64,000 nucleotides of DNA from Mesorhabditis belari (taxonomy: Eukaryota; Nematoda; Chromadorea; Rhabditida; Rhabditidae): NCBI GenBank assembly GCA_958450365.1, contig CAUEEP010000730.1, positions 1,474,001-1,538,000 of the forward strand. The letters are read 5' to 3'. Under the pieces are notes generated by a model. The model saw nothing but the letters and a program-made list of their open reading frames with translations. It was not told the origin of the DNA and did no database searches. Made by a program: the position numbers and the translations under genes. Below, in pieces: positions 40,665-55,342 of this stretch. How positions within the stretch are numbered: the stretch's first letter is position 1; each line of letters opens with the position of its first letter.

Positions 40665-40848
40665 AATCCTCTCTTTGCCTTAAAAGAAAACCTTGAAGAA
40701 TTTCTCTTGTAACTTTCATTTTCTCATTATTCCATACACTCAAATACACTCAAATCATTCTCTAGAATCAAATTGGACTTTTTATCCAAAAAAGAATTCT
40801 TTACAAGATGTTTCTAGATAAATATTGCAATGTTTATATGATGAATTC

Positions 40849-40969
40849 CAGTGCAAATCCCTCCTCAACCTCATCACTTCCCGCCTCCACTTCCCGCTCA
40901 TCCATCGCATCACATTCACAACGTTCCACAGCCACTCGAATTTCTTCATCCGAAAAGTGAACACGGTAA
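40849..40969 (+). other. Possible isolated exon
   Basis: A GC-richer island of 121 bp bounded by gaattccag on the left and ACACG|gtaaac on the right, both acceptable splice sites. All three frames are open or nearly so: one is Ser/Thr-rich (NPSSTSSLPASTSRSS), ending in TGA just before the donor, and another reads CKSLLNLITSRLHFPLIHR through to the donor. It could be a 5' exon of the nuclear receptor that starts at 44574, which lies downstream on the same strand. Weak evidence. Confidence 0.2.
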
Positions 40970-41967
40970 ACTTATTGGAAAGATACTATATCTATAAATT
41001 AATACATTAATACTATGTTTATTTAATAGCTTTTCTAAATTCTAAATTTCTAAACTAAATTTAGCTATTTAATAGCTAAATTTAGCTAAATTTCCTTATC
41101 TATTCTCCTAATCAAATGCTACAAATGAACTATGACTGAATGTTTGTAATAGTCACAGTAAACTTGACTCACTTCTGCCGTAATCCGTTTCTATTTAAGC
41201 ACTTTCTTCCCAAACTATAAGAAAGCAGGATTTTTTAGCTACAATATGCTAAAACAAAATCTGTAGACGATAAGGCTAATTACTATATCTTTAACCTTAT
41301 AACCTATGATATTTTGATGTAACTTCAAATTTTGATGTAATAACTTCAAAACTTTAACTACAATTAACAACTACAACTATATTATACTCAAATTTGATCG
41401 ATCAAAAAGTTTCGCCGATTTTTTGCAAGAATTTGTCAAAACAACACACGATTAACAACAAGCTCTATTCGAAAAAGATCAAGAGAAAATTTCTCCCTAA
41501 AAATGGTCGAGTAATCGACACTTTTTTCTCGATTCTCTCATTTGACCGTTTTACGAGTCATTCTTTCAATCCTTTTCTCTATTTTTTTTTTCTAAATTTT
41601 CTTTTAAAGAAAAATCCTATAAATCCAGTTGTTTCATTGATGTTTGCTTGCTATTTGATCAACATATAACTTTAAAATTTTGATAGCACTAACGCTTTCA
41701 AAAAACTTTGATAAAAATGTTTGCTAAGGTACGTTTGCTAAGCTATTTTAAAAAATTACTGTAATACTAATGCTAAAATTTGACTAATCTAGACTCTAAA
41801 TGATATAAGTAGACTAGTTTACTGTACTTATAGATTACATTACACTATGATACTGTAGCCAAGACAATGATGAATCTTAAGCTTTGAAATAGCTCCACTT
41901 TTCCCTGCACTACTCCAGTTTTTGAGCTCGCACGAATGCGTCAGATGGGATGCGTTTACGGGGTGAA

Positions 41968-42160
41968 TGAGCCTGAGCCTGAGCCAGAGCCATAGCCAGA
42001 GCCTGAGCCTGAGCCTGAGCCAGAGCCATAGCCAGAGCCATAGCCAGAGCCTGAGCCTGAGCCAGAGCCAGAGCCTGAGCCTGAGCCTGAGCCAGAGCCA
42101 GAGCCAGAGCTTGAGCCTGAGCTTGAGCCTGAGCCAGAGCCTGAGCTTGAGCCTGAGCCT
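41968..42160 (+). repeat. GAGCCW hexanucleotide array
   Basis: About 32 copies of gagcct or gagcca (with occasional gagctt and catagcc), irregularly alternating. In frame it encodes EPEP-type runs on one strand and LRLWLRL or SQSLSLSQ runs on others, with no exon evidence around it. The two borders repeat the word gggatgcg (41948 and 42168). Confidence 0.95.
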
Positions 42161-42613
42161 CTTAAAGTGGGATGCGCCTGTCAAACCGAACACCCAGATT
42201 CTTTAATAATTATAGTTTTTTTTGGAAAAATCACCAATGACTTTCCCAAATTCATCAATCAATTCGTTCTCGAACCAATCTTGTCAACAATTCTCGTCGA
42301 GAGACCGAATTGTGTTGCCAAAAGAGAGTCATAAAATGACCGTACCCCTCGTTGAAAAGTATTCAATCAAAAAAAGCGATCAAAAAGTGTTTCCCCTCTT
42401 TTCACCTCTCTCATTTTCTCTTTCTTTCTTACTTTCTTTTCCTTTTTTCGATTTCCCTCATCGATATCACTCGAAATGACATCACTTTTAGGTCAATCTC
42501 TTCCCTTTCCTCCTTTCATCGATATTCTATCATTTCACCGATCTCTAGGCATAAATTTTGGCATAAATAAGTGATGAACTTACTCGTAACAACTCGTAGC
42601 TAGCTTCAATGTA

Positions 42614-42772
42614 CAGTCGAAATTCGATATAACGAACACTATTTTTGGTCCCAACGAAGGGTTTCACTTTAAAATGACTTTCGATACAATGAACACTTCG
42701 ACATAACGTACTTCTTGGCTTTTTGGCTTTTTTGGCCGGTCCCTTTAGGTTCATTATATCGAAATTCGATTG
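42614..42772. mobile_element. MITE with pogo/Tigger-like ends
   Basis: 159 bp between TA dinucleotides, with ends CAGTCGAAATTCGATATAAC and, on the other side, its near complement (atatcgaaattcgattg). Termini of the type CAGTCGAA...ATATAACGAAC are typical of pogo/Tigger-related elements. The interior repeats the motif (cgatacaatgaacact, cgacataacg). It is too short to encode a transposase. Confidence 0.75.
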
Positions 42773-44573
42773 TATATTAGTTATAAACCCGTACTCTTGC
42801 CAAGTACTTCAAGAGTCAGTACAAGTAGTTGTATTACCATTAAAGCTTTTTACAAATGCTTATTTTATAAATCAATCTCCTCTCAAAGAATTCAAAATGA
42901 CGCAGTGACAGGTGGCTCTTTTTTCAACTTCAAATTTTATATTAATTAAATGGTTTTGTCTGGTTTGATGAGGGGAAAACGTTTGGAGTTGAATGTCATT
43001 TGGAGTTGAATGTCACGGGAGTTGAAAACGTTTGGAGTTGAATGTCACGGGCCAAGTTTCAATCTACTATAAGAATTATCTATCTACCTATCTCTATCTA
43101 TATAAGAGCATCGGCTGAAATAGTAAACCGGCTACGACACATAAATCCATTGCCCGGCGCAACCATCTGATCTCCCATTACTCTTATGACGCATCCAAAA
43201 ACCTTTTTTATCAAACAAAAGAAGTCCCCTTCTAAATAAAGCCCAATAAAACGTGTCATTTGACCCATCCGTCTTCTCGAAATTCTCTCCAATTCCCATT
43301 TTCTTTTATCAATTACTCTCAAAAAGATAATAAATCCCGCGGGTGAATTTCTCCTTTTTGAAATGATCCTTTGAAATGATGAAATGATGTGCGCGACTCT
43401 TTCATCTCCTTCCATCCATTCCATCTTCCCAAATACCCATCAATGCTTTTTCCTTTTCTATTTTCTTTTCCACAACACTCACCTCTTTTTTTTCATCGAT
43501 TTCTATTAGCTGTGATTTTTGTTTTTATTTGTTTTCATTTGTTTTCATTTGTTTTATTTGTTTGCCAATCAACAAACATAACTTAATCAGGACTCAACTT
43601 TTTGCATTGATTTTTGGCGATTCTTTTGATCATCTTCTGATAAGATGTTTGGTGAGTTTTTTAGCCAAACTTTGTAAATGGAAAAATGTAAATATTTCCT
43701 TTCAAGTAGCTTTTTACACTTTGCTCACTTTCTTCCCATCTCACTGGTGGCTCATAGGCGAAAGATTTGAGTTAAATAAATCTTAGAGTGAGTTCCAGCA
43801 TAGAATTTAGAAATTTTTCCCATCTATTGACAAAATCCTTAGTATTTAAAGTAATGAAGTAATGAAGTAATGAATATTTAAATATTTAAAGTAATGAAAT
43901 CAACGTTTTACCGTTAGTTAGACTTTAAGCGAGCTAATCTTGTTGAAGCTCGAATCACTCTACAAAATCACAGCTCTTACATCATTCAACTCATACAGTT
44001 GAAGATAAGGTTGACTTTTGGAAAATCCCTGATCGAAAATTTGTTCAAATTTGAAACCATTCTTTCAAACCCTCCTTTTGAGCAAAGAGATGATTTATCT
44101 TTTTGATTTTTCAATCTCTAATGCACCCAAGTATCACTCAAAATAGTCAAACCAAAAAACACTCTCCGAAATTGATAAGCGATCGAAAAAGTACCCTAAA
44201 TTTAAAATTGTACCCAATAGAATCACTGATTAGAAAACATGGTTTTGATAGAAATCGAGGAGTTCCCTCAGTGTACCCAAACTCACTTGAGGGATCGGCG
44301 CTGAGACTAAAACATTCCTTATCTTTGGTTTTGGTATTCTTGACGTAATCCTCAAAAACTACGGTACTTTGCCACTATATCTACTCAGTTTTTCGACCTT
44401 TATCCCCAAAGAAATGATCGACTTTTGCTGGCTAGCTGACACACTGCAACTCTTTGATCTCGTTGATGAGCGCAAAGGTTCAGCAAAGTTTTTGAATCAA
44501 AGCTATGACATTGAAAAGCTTTAACCTCATAGATCATGTTCAAATTGCTTGTCTTATTGAGAGGATTTCAGGA

Positions 44574-49461
<4,888 letters not shown>

Positions 49462-49594
49462 TTCTTTTGTCTTTTGTTATTTCAGCCTTATTTTTTGTTG
49501 AGATTCTGTTAATTGTATAGTCTATATGTTCGATATTTGATAGTAGGCCTTGACTGCGAAACCCTTCGTTCGAACTAGGGCAGGTCAAAAAAAT

Positions 49595-49667
49595 CGGGCA
49601 CCACCGGGACTCGAACCCGCTACTTTTCGCCTACCGCACAACTGTGCTAACCGTTATACCACAACCC
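49595..49667 (-). repeat. tRNA-derived SINE-like repeat, copy 3
   Basis: Minus-strand body with box A TGGTATAACGGTTAGCA, loop GCGGTAG and box B GGGTTCGAGTCCC. The 3' T-run is followed by ctgccctagttcg, the same tail as copy 1, and the 5' flank ggacttaactccctctgaag parallels copy 1. The full unit is about 49572-49703. As in the other copies, the loop has C at position 33, and the acceptor ends do not pair well. Confidence 0.75.
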
Positions 49668-49703
49668 AGTTGTTTCATCCTAACTTCAGAGGGAGTTAAG
49701 TCC

Positions 49704-50635
49704 TTCTTACAAATGGATAACTGGATATCTTGAGGAGTCTTGAGCAATATGTAAAGATATTCAGTGATGAAGAGGAGGTATTTTAATAGGTAAAGATATT
49801 CAATTATATCTTTAATAGGTAAAGATATTCAGTTATAAACAGGGTTCAGAAGAGATTTATTTCACTTTGATTAGATCGTTTTTTAAAAGCTGCCGTAACC
49901 CAGCAGGTCTCAAATTTTGACCAGAAGAACCTTAAAATACTTAGCTCTAAGAGATTACAGTGCTTTTTAACACTTTTTGTTAAAGATTGACTTATTAAAC
50001 AGTTTACAATAGCTTTTTCCCTTTTTCCCTGAAGAACGGTTTTTATTTTCAAAATTTTCCACCTCAAACTGTAGTTATAAATCTTTAAGCTACTAGATAC
50101 ATTGCTATTAGATTTTTATGTTTTCCATCTTTCTTTTCATTCAACTTTTCCAATAGATCTCGTGTAGATTCCCATCTGAAAAAAAATGTAATTTAAATGC
50201 TTCCAAAAAAAATTGTTTGTGATTGTATAAAAGAGATTTGTGTGATTGATTGATTTTAGATTAAAATTATATAAATTATTCTTGTGATTACTCTAAAAAA
50301 AACTGCTAAAATAAGCTCTCCCCTCAGGAACGGATGCTCATAACCAAAAAAAAAGAAAGAATTTCCCCGATTCGTTGATATTTTTCTCTGTATTTTCCGA
50401 AAATAGTTGAAATCTTGTATATTTAATACTTTAAATCCTTTGTGCCCTCATTTCCCTTCAAAATTCGACCGCTCATTGTGATGAAATGATTCGTTGTGTT
50501 GATTCTTTTAAAGAAAACTTTTAACTTCATTATTTCTAGAATCTACACAATTCAGAGATCATTTCTAGCTATAACACATCGTGGTTCGTGTAAAAACAAT
50601 ATTTAGGTAATATGGAAAGAATAAAGCACAAATAT
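49704..50635. other. Non-coding stretch downstream of the NHR gene
   Basis: AT-rich, with a short direct repeat (aggtaaagatattcagttat, about 49788-49836). No gene, RNA or transposon is supported. Confidence 0.5.
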
Positions 50636-50648
50636 CAAGACACAAATA

Positions 50649-51217
50649 TTGGGTTGTCCAGTTATGAAAGCGCGTTTTTACTATTTTCTAAATTTCTCAA
50701 GATATCGAACAGATGTATATGAGTGTTATATATCATTCGAAAGCTGAAGATCTCCTCTACATTTTGATATAAAAAGCTTTGGAATTTGTTCAGCTTTTGG
50801 GCAAATTGATTGCACAAAGGGAGAGGTCGTTTTCGAAAAAAAAAACCCATTCCAGCTTAGCTATTCCTCAAGTTTTATGGTGGAAAATAACCGCCCAGAA
50901 AAGTAAAGATGCTCTGAAATTGTTATATTTAAAAAAAAACTTGTATTGATATATCTATTGGCCAAACATCAAACGGTTAACTCAATTTGAGCGGAGCCAA
51001 AACTTGATCCAAAGGCACCCTTCCATTTTTTGGCCACCTCTTCTTCTGTGCAGTCAATTTGCCCAAAAGCTCGACAAATTCAAAAGCTTTTTATATCAAA
51101 ATGTAGAGGAGATCTTCAGCTTTCGAATAATACTCATATATATCTTTTTCTTGATTTCGGTATCTTGAGAAATTTACAGAATAGTAAAAAACGCGCATTC
51201 ATAACTGGACAACCCAA
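50649..51217. mobile_element. MITE with TTGGGTTGTCCAG ends
   Basis: 569 bp between TA dinucleotides (50647-50648 and 51218-51219). The ends TTGGGTTGTCCAGTTATGAA are inverted and the arms extend about 180 bp (gctgaagatctcctctacat against atgtagaggagatcttcagc). The TA duplication and the form of the ends fit a mariner-mobilised element. No transposase. Confidence 0.85.
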
Positions 51218-52085
51218 TACATTCACAAATACATATACAAATAAAAGATTTTAATGGAAACCTTTGCCTGAGCTCTCGCCTCCATCGCATCGTTTTCATC
51301 AAGCTTCATCCGCGATGAAGGTAGATTTTTCATTGATTTCTCATTCATTGATCATGCCTCCTTCAGCTTCGAGATCCAATTGAATAAGCGGATGATTGCA
51401 GTAACTTTTGAAATGAAAACTGTAGCTGTTATTGTGTCCGATTGCCAAAACACTTATCAGATGAAACCACTTAGCCGATTGCTCTCAAAACTTCCACTTC
51501 TCTTTTTATATACAATGGATTTTTGGAGGAAAAATCATAAATGAGGATAATCACTGAACTCAATCCATCCAATCCGCTCAAACCAAAAATGCGAATTGTT
51601 CGATGGGCTTTATTTTCTAATTTTCCAGAAAGGAGGTGCTTATCTTAAAAATCTCAAAAATATCTCTTCTTTTTCATTCATTGGAGAACTTTCCACCCAC
51701 ACAAAGTAATCACTTTTTGAGGTGAAGAATGGAGAGGATTTTTGTAAGGATGGATTATTCTCTAAGAGATCCCCTCCACCTCTTTTTCCTCCAAAAATCC
51801 ATTATATATAAAAGGAGAAGTGGAAGTTTTGAAAGGAATCGGCTAAGTGATTTCATCTGATAAGTGTTCTGGCAATCGGACACAATAACAGCTACAGTTT
51901 TCATTTCAAAACTTACTGCAATCGTCCGCTTATTCAATTGAAGCTCGAAGCTGAAGGAGGCATGATCTTGGCGAAGTCAATGAAAAATCTACCTTCATCG
52001 CGGATGAATCTTGATGAAAACGATGCGATGGAGGCGAGAGCTCAGGCAAAGGTTTCCATTAAAATCTTTTATTTGTAGATGTAAT

Positions 52086-52603
52086 AGGTTGATGCATAAG
52101 TCTTTTCGTTTTTTTCGTACTTCTGTTAAAAAGTAACAAATTCACCAATTAATCTATAGTTTGCTCTATAAAAAAAGTGTTTTTTTGTTCAATTTGCATC
52201 TTTTTAAATGAATTTCGGTTCACTTTGAAGCAAATTCGAGAGTGAAAAACGCCTTTTTCGTAAAAATCTATAAAAAACTCTACGGAAAAATTGGCTGAAT
52301 GAATTTCTCTGAAATTTTGGCGAAATATCAAACGTTTTTTTTCTCTATCTTTTATCTATTGACACGAAGATAGGTTTTCTTTAGCTAAGGTGTCTAAACC
52401 GCATCATCGAGTTAGCCCTTTTTGACTACCCGACTTCATACTCTCAAGAAAATCCAGGCATAAAATATTTTTAAACCCGTTTTAATGTTATTTTGCAGAA
52501 AAATAATTGCTTTTTCTAATGAAATCAACCGTAGTTTAATTGGTGCATTTGTTGGCTTGAAACGGCAGACGAAAAGGAACAAAAACACTTATGCATCAAC
52601 CTA
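52086..52603. mobile_element. Mariner-type MITE with AGGTTGATGCATAAGT ends
   Basis: The inverted termini AGGTTGATGCATAAGT resemble mariner ends (TTAGGTTGgtgcaaAAGT type). The interior of about 480 bp is AT-rich with no frame. The flanks repeat the 13-bp word atttgtagatgta (52071-52083 and 52606-52618), longer than the TA expected for mariner; this may be a true duplication or a pre-existing local tandem. Confidence 0.75.
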
Positions 52604-52712
52604 ATATTTGTAGATGTATTTGTGAATGTATTTGTGCCTTGATTGTCTTCTATTTGTGAGTTGAAAACTGCCGGTCTTTGAACTAAAATTTATTCAACAT
52701 AAAACCATAAAT

Positions 52713-52968
52713 TCATTCGAAATAATTTCCATTATTATTGACGACTTGTGCCCATTTTACAGGCAATTTGCGGATTCCTCTTTCGTAGTAGGATTTTGGT
52801 TTTGAATCGAAAAACTTTCAAAGCCAATTTTTGACTGCTTCTTCCGGATCGAAGTGTTCTCCTGAAAGCCGATTACTCATGCTCCGGAATAAATAGTAAT
52901 CAGAAGGGGCGAGGTCCGGACTGTATGGGGATGCGCCAAAAGCTCCCAACTAAGGCTGTTTATTTTAG
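52713..52968 (-). pseudogene. Mariner transposase C-terminal remnant
   Basis: On the minus strand the fragment reads WELLAHP, then after a one-base loss SPDLAPSDYYLFRSMSNRL, SGEHFDPEEAVKNWL, an in-frame TGA, and then SYYERGIRKLPVKWAQVV ending NNNGNYFE. SPDLAPSDY holds the third Asp of the mariner DD34D triad. Only the last third of a mariner transposase remains, with one frameshift and one stop. The downstream 3' sequence (to 52661, gaaaactgccggtc) is the element end and recurs at 53053. Confidence 0.88.
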
Positions 52969-53044
52969 AGCTAGTCAGTTTTGCAAAATGTTATTAGTTA
53001 TTGTTTAGATAAAAAGTAAATTCTCTAACAGATTTCCTCTTTTA

Positions 53045-53538
53045 TTGGGTTGGTGAAAACTGCCGGTCTTTGAACTAAAATTTATTCAACATAAAACCAT
53101 AAATTGATTCCAAATAAATTCCATTATTATTGACGACTTCTGCCCATTTTACAGGCAATTTGCGGCTTGTGTGTGAGACAAGTGTGAGACTCAAAAATCG
53201 AGGACTGGAGATCTCCAATGTCCCAGTTTGAGCACTTTCTTCAAAAGAAACCCATTTTGGTGTCAATAGAAAAGCTGTAGAGAATCAAAATTAGGCTTAT
53301 AGCCAAATTTCCAAAAAGATACACGTAGTAGTTTCGCTTAAAATGCAAGTTTTGTGAAAATTCGTAAATTTGGCATTTCTTGAAAATCAGTTTTTGAATC
53401 GTTCTGAAAATTTGGATATAAGCTTCATTTTTGATTCTCTACAACTTTTCCATTGACACCAAAATGGGTTTCTTTTGAAGAAAGTCCTCAAACTGTCACA
53501 TATGACAATAGCCCGCAGTTTTCAATTCACCAGCCCAA
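53045..53538. mobile_element. Internally deleted mariner derivative
   Basis: 494 bp between TA dinucleotides, with ends TTGGGTTGGTGAAAACTGC and, on the right, gcagttttcaattcaccagcccaa. The left 120 bp match the 3' end of the mariner remnant at 52661-52830, including the codons for KLPVKWAEVVNNNG on the minus strand. The middle has its own inverted repeat (acccattttggtgtcaat near 53251, attgacaccaaaatgggt near 53453). A non-autonomous relative of the same mariner family. Confidence 0.8.
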
Positions 53539-53702
53539 TATTTCAGAATCTCTAACCTGAACCACCAAATATCAAGATGCTCTTTTATGAGTTTTTTTCT
53601 AATAAAAACTGAGGTGATAATCAGCTTTTGAATGAAGGTTATCTGGAGTAGAAAAATCTATTTCAAGGAAAGTCAATTTTTGTGAGTATTCCAAAAGAAA
53701 TA

Positions 53703-55340
53703 CAGTACCGAGCAAAAGTCTTGCAACATCACTTTTTCAAAAAAATCGATGAAATTTTTTTATAGAAAATGCCACCCGTTCGTAAAGCTTTTTTGTTTTT
53801 AATTAGAATAATATATGTACACTTTATTTACAAAAACAAATTTGAAGTTCAGCGTAAAACAAAAAAGTAAATGACAAAACTACTAAAAAATACCCTAAAA
53901 ACTGGGTGCAAAAGTCTTGCAACATTTTATGTTTCTCATTTTTATTGTTTTCAAATTTATTAATTTACACTAATTTTTGTTTTTTTCAGATGCCAGGTAC
54001 CTACTTGACGACTCCCGAAAGAGAAAAAATCATGAAAGCAAGAAAAAAAGGAATTTCTCGAGCCGTTGTCTGCGATCTCTTCAAATGCGATCCTTCGACC
54101 GTTTCTCGCATTGTTTCAAAAGCAAAAACAACTGGACTTATGCACCGAAGAAAGAAGAAAGGACGGCCAAGAAGAACAACAGCAAAAGAGGATCGAATAC
54201 TTGTGATGGCTTCCAAGAAGGATCCGAACATGACATCAACTGAGGGAGCTCGGCTGATCAAGGATGTTGCAAACAAGGATATCTCTCGATGGACCGTTTC
54301 TCGACGATTGACTCAAGCAGGACTGTATAGCCGGCGGGCTGTACGAAAGCCTTTGATGACCGCTGGCCATAGGAAACAACGGCTTCTATTCGCCAGGACG
54401 TACCAAAGTTGGACAAAGCAGGATTGGGCCAACGTGATTTTTGTCGATGAAACAAAAGTGGATATCTTTTCTCCAAAAGGCAACCACTTGATCAGACGAC
54501 CCATTGGAAAGCGAATACTCCTTAAATATGTGCGACCTACAATGCGAGCTGGCGGAGGATCAATCATGTGTTTTGGTAAGCCTTATTTCTAATACATGCA
54601 TTAATTTGTCTTTTTCTAGGGGCGATGACAAAAAATGTGGCAGGTCCGCTCGTCCTCGTCCAGTCAACCATGAATGCTCGCCAGTATATGGAAATACTAG
54701 AAGGATGTCTACTTCCATTTGCTCAGGATCACATGGCTCCTGAATGGTTTCTCTACCAGGACAACTCGCCGGTCCACAAGAGCAAGCTCATGATGGGTCG
54801 CACCGTGAATCTCTCAAATGGAGGAAAAGCTCATCTCCCTGGATGGTTTGCCCTTAATAATGTTTTGTTAGTCAAAGTGCCCCCTATGTCGCCTGATTTA
54901 AACGTTATTGAGAATTTATGGGCTTACGTGAAGGCAAAGTTACGAGGAAAAGACTTTCACACAAAAGTTGACTTATGGTTCTACATACGAAAAGTTTGGA
55001 GCTCAATTCGCCCAGCAATTCTTCACGAATTAGTCGACTCAATGCCTAAACGACTTAATGAAGTGATTTTGGCAAAAGGTGGACCGATTGAATATTAATT
55101 TTTGATGTTTCTGTAAAATGTTGCAAGACTTTTGCACCCAGTTTTTAGGGTATTTTTTAGTAGTTTTGTCATTTACTTTTTTGTTTTACGCTGAACTTCA
55201 AATTTGTTTTTGTAAATAAAGTGTACATATATTATTCTAATTAAAAACAAAAAAGCTTTACGAACGGGTGGCATTTTCTATAAAAAAATTTCATCGATTT
55301 TTTTGAAAAAGTGATGTTGCAAGACTTTTGCTCGGTACTG
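53703..55340 (+). mobile_element. Tc1-like transposon, apparently intact
   Basis: A 1638-bp element flanked by TA (53701-53702 and 55341-55342). The inverted repeats of about 226 bp (53703-53928 and 55115-55340) are essentially identical, begin CAGTACCGAGCAAAAGTCTT, and carry the motif gcaaaagtcttgcaacat at both their outer and inner ends. One uninterrupted transposase gene fills the centre. Near-identical ends plus an open gene suggest recent activity. It lies in an intergenic cluster of older elements. Confidence 0.95.
53990..55098 (+). CDS. Tc1-like transposase, DD49E
   Basis: A 354-residue DDE transposase in two exons (53990-54575 and 54620-55098) joined by a 44-bp GT-AG intron inside SIMCFG|AMTKN. 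The ATG follows ttttttcag directly. The N-terminus has two helix-turn-helix modules (MPGTYLTTPEREKIMKAR; CDPSTVSRIVSKAKTTG; later DISRWTVSRRLTQAGL) around a basic stretch KKKGRPRRTTAKED (AT-hook-like GRPRR). Catalytic residues: Asp about 152 (FVDETK), Asp about 243 (YQDNSPVHKS; codon 54760) and Glu about 293 (SPDLNVIENLW; codon 54910). The last two are separated by 49 residues, not the 34 of classic Tc1, because of a 15-residue insertion around LSNGGKAHLPG. The C-terminus is MPKRLNEVILAKGGPIEY. No stop or frameshift. Confidence 0.95.
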
Positions 55341-55342
55341 TA

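Larger units (their letters stand above)
33674..44573. other. 11-kb interval without an assured gene
   Basis: No conserved protein is recognised. The interval carries T/C-rich low-complexity stretches (33890-35070, 36900-37350, 42400-42550, 43430-43570) whose reading frames are Phe/Ser/Leu-rich and unconvincing. There is a three-fold 10-bp repeat (aagtctatcc, 34604-34633), several MITEs and minisatellites marked separately, and two tRNA-derived repeats. A single mariner-type end (ttaggctgttcagaaagtc) is at 40169. Two stretches with splice-like borders (about 38042-38210 and 40849-40969) could be exons. The interval may include 5' exons and regulatory DNA of the nuclear receptor. Confidence 0.5.
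50636..52640. mobile_element. Large foldback element split by two MITE insertions
   Basis: Removing the MITEs at 50649-51217 and 52086-52603 restores long complementary arms: left caag(a)cacaaata + cattcacaaatacat, then aaagattttaatggaaacc to about 51540; right from about 51765 to aaatcttttatttgtagatg + tttgtgaatgtatttgtgcc. Each arm is about 330 bp, with a loop of about 225 bp (51541-51764) that is AT-rich and non-coding. Arm identity is about 93%. The order of events is readable: the foldback came first, then one MITE landed in each arm. No target duplication of the host element is certain. Confidence 0.8.

Noticed and set aside
41840..42206. Open frames of LRLWL or SLSQSQ composition
   Set aside because: Translation of the GAGCCW hexamer array; low complexity, without splice sites or conserved flanks.
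53906..53989. N-terminal extension of the Tc1-like transposase
   Set aside because: The extra codons begin at a GTG, are hydrophobic translation of the inverted repeat and lie upstream of a strong ttttttcag acceptor. The related element also starts at the ATG of MPG.
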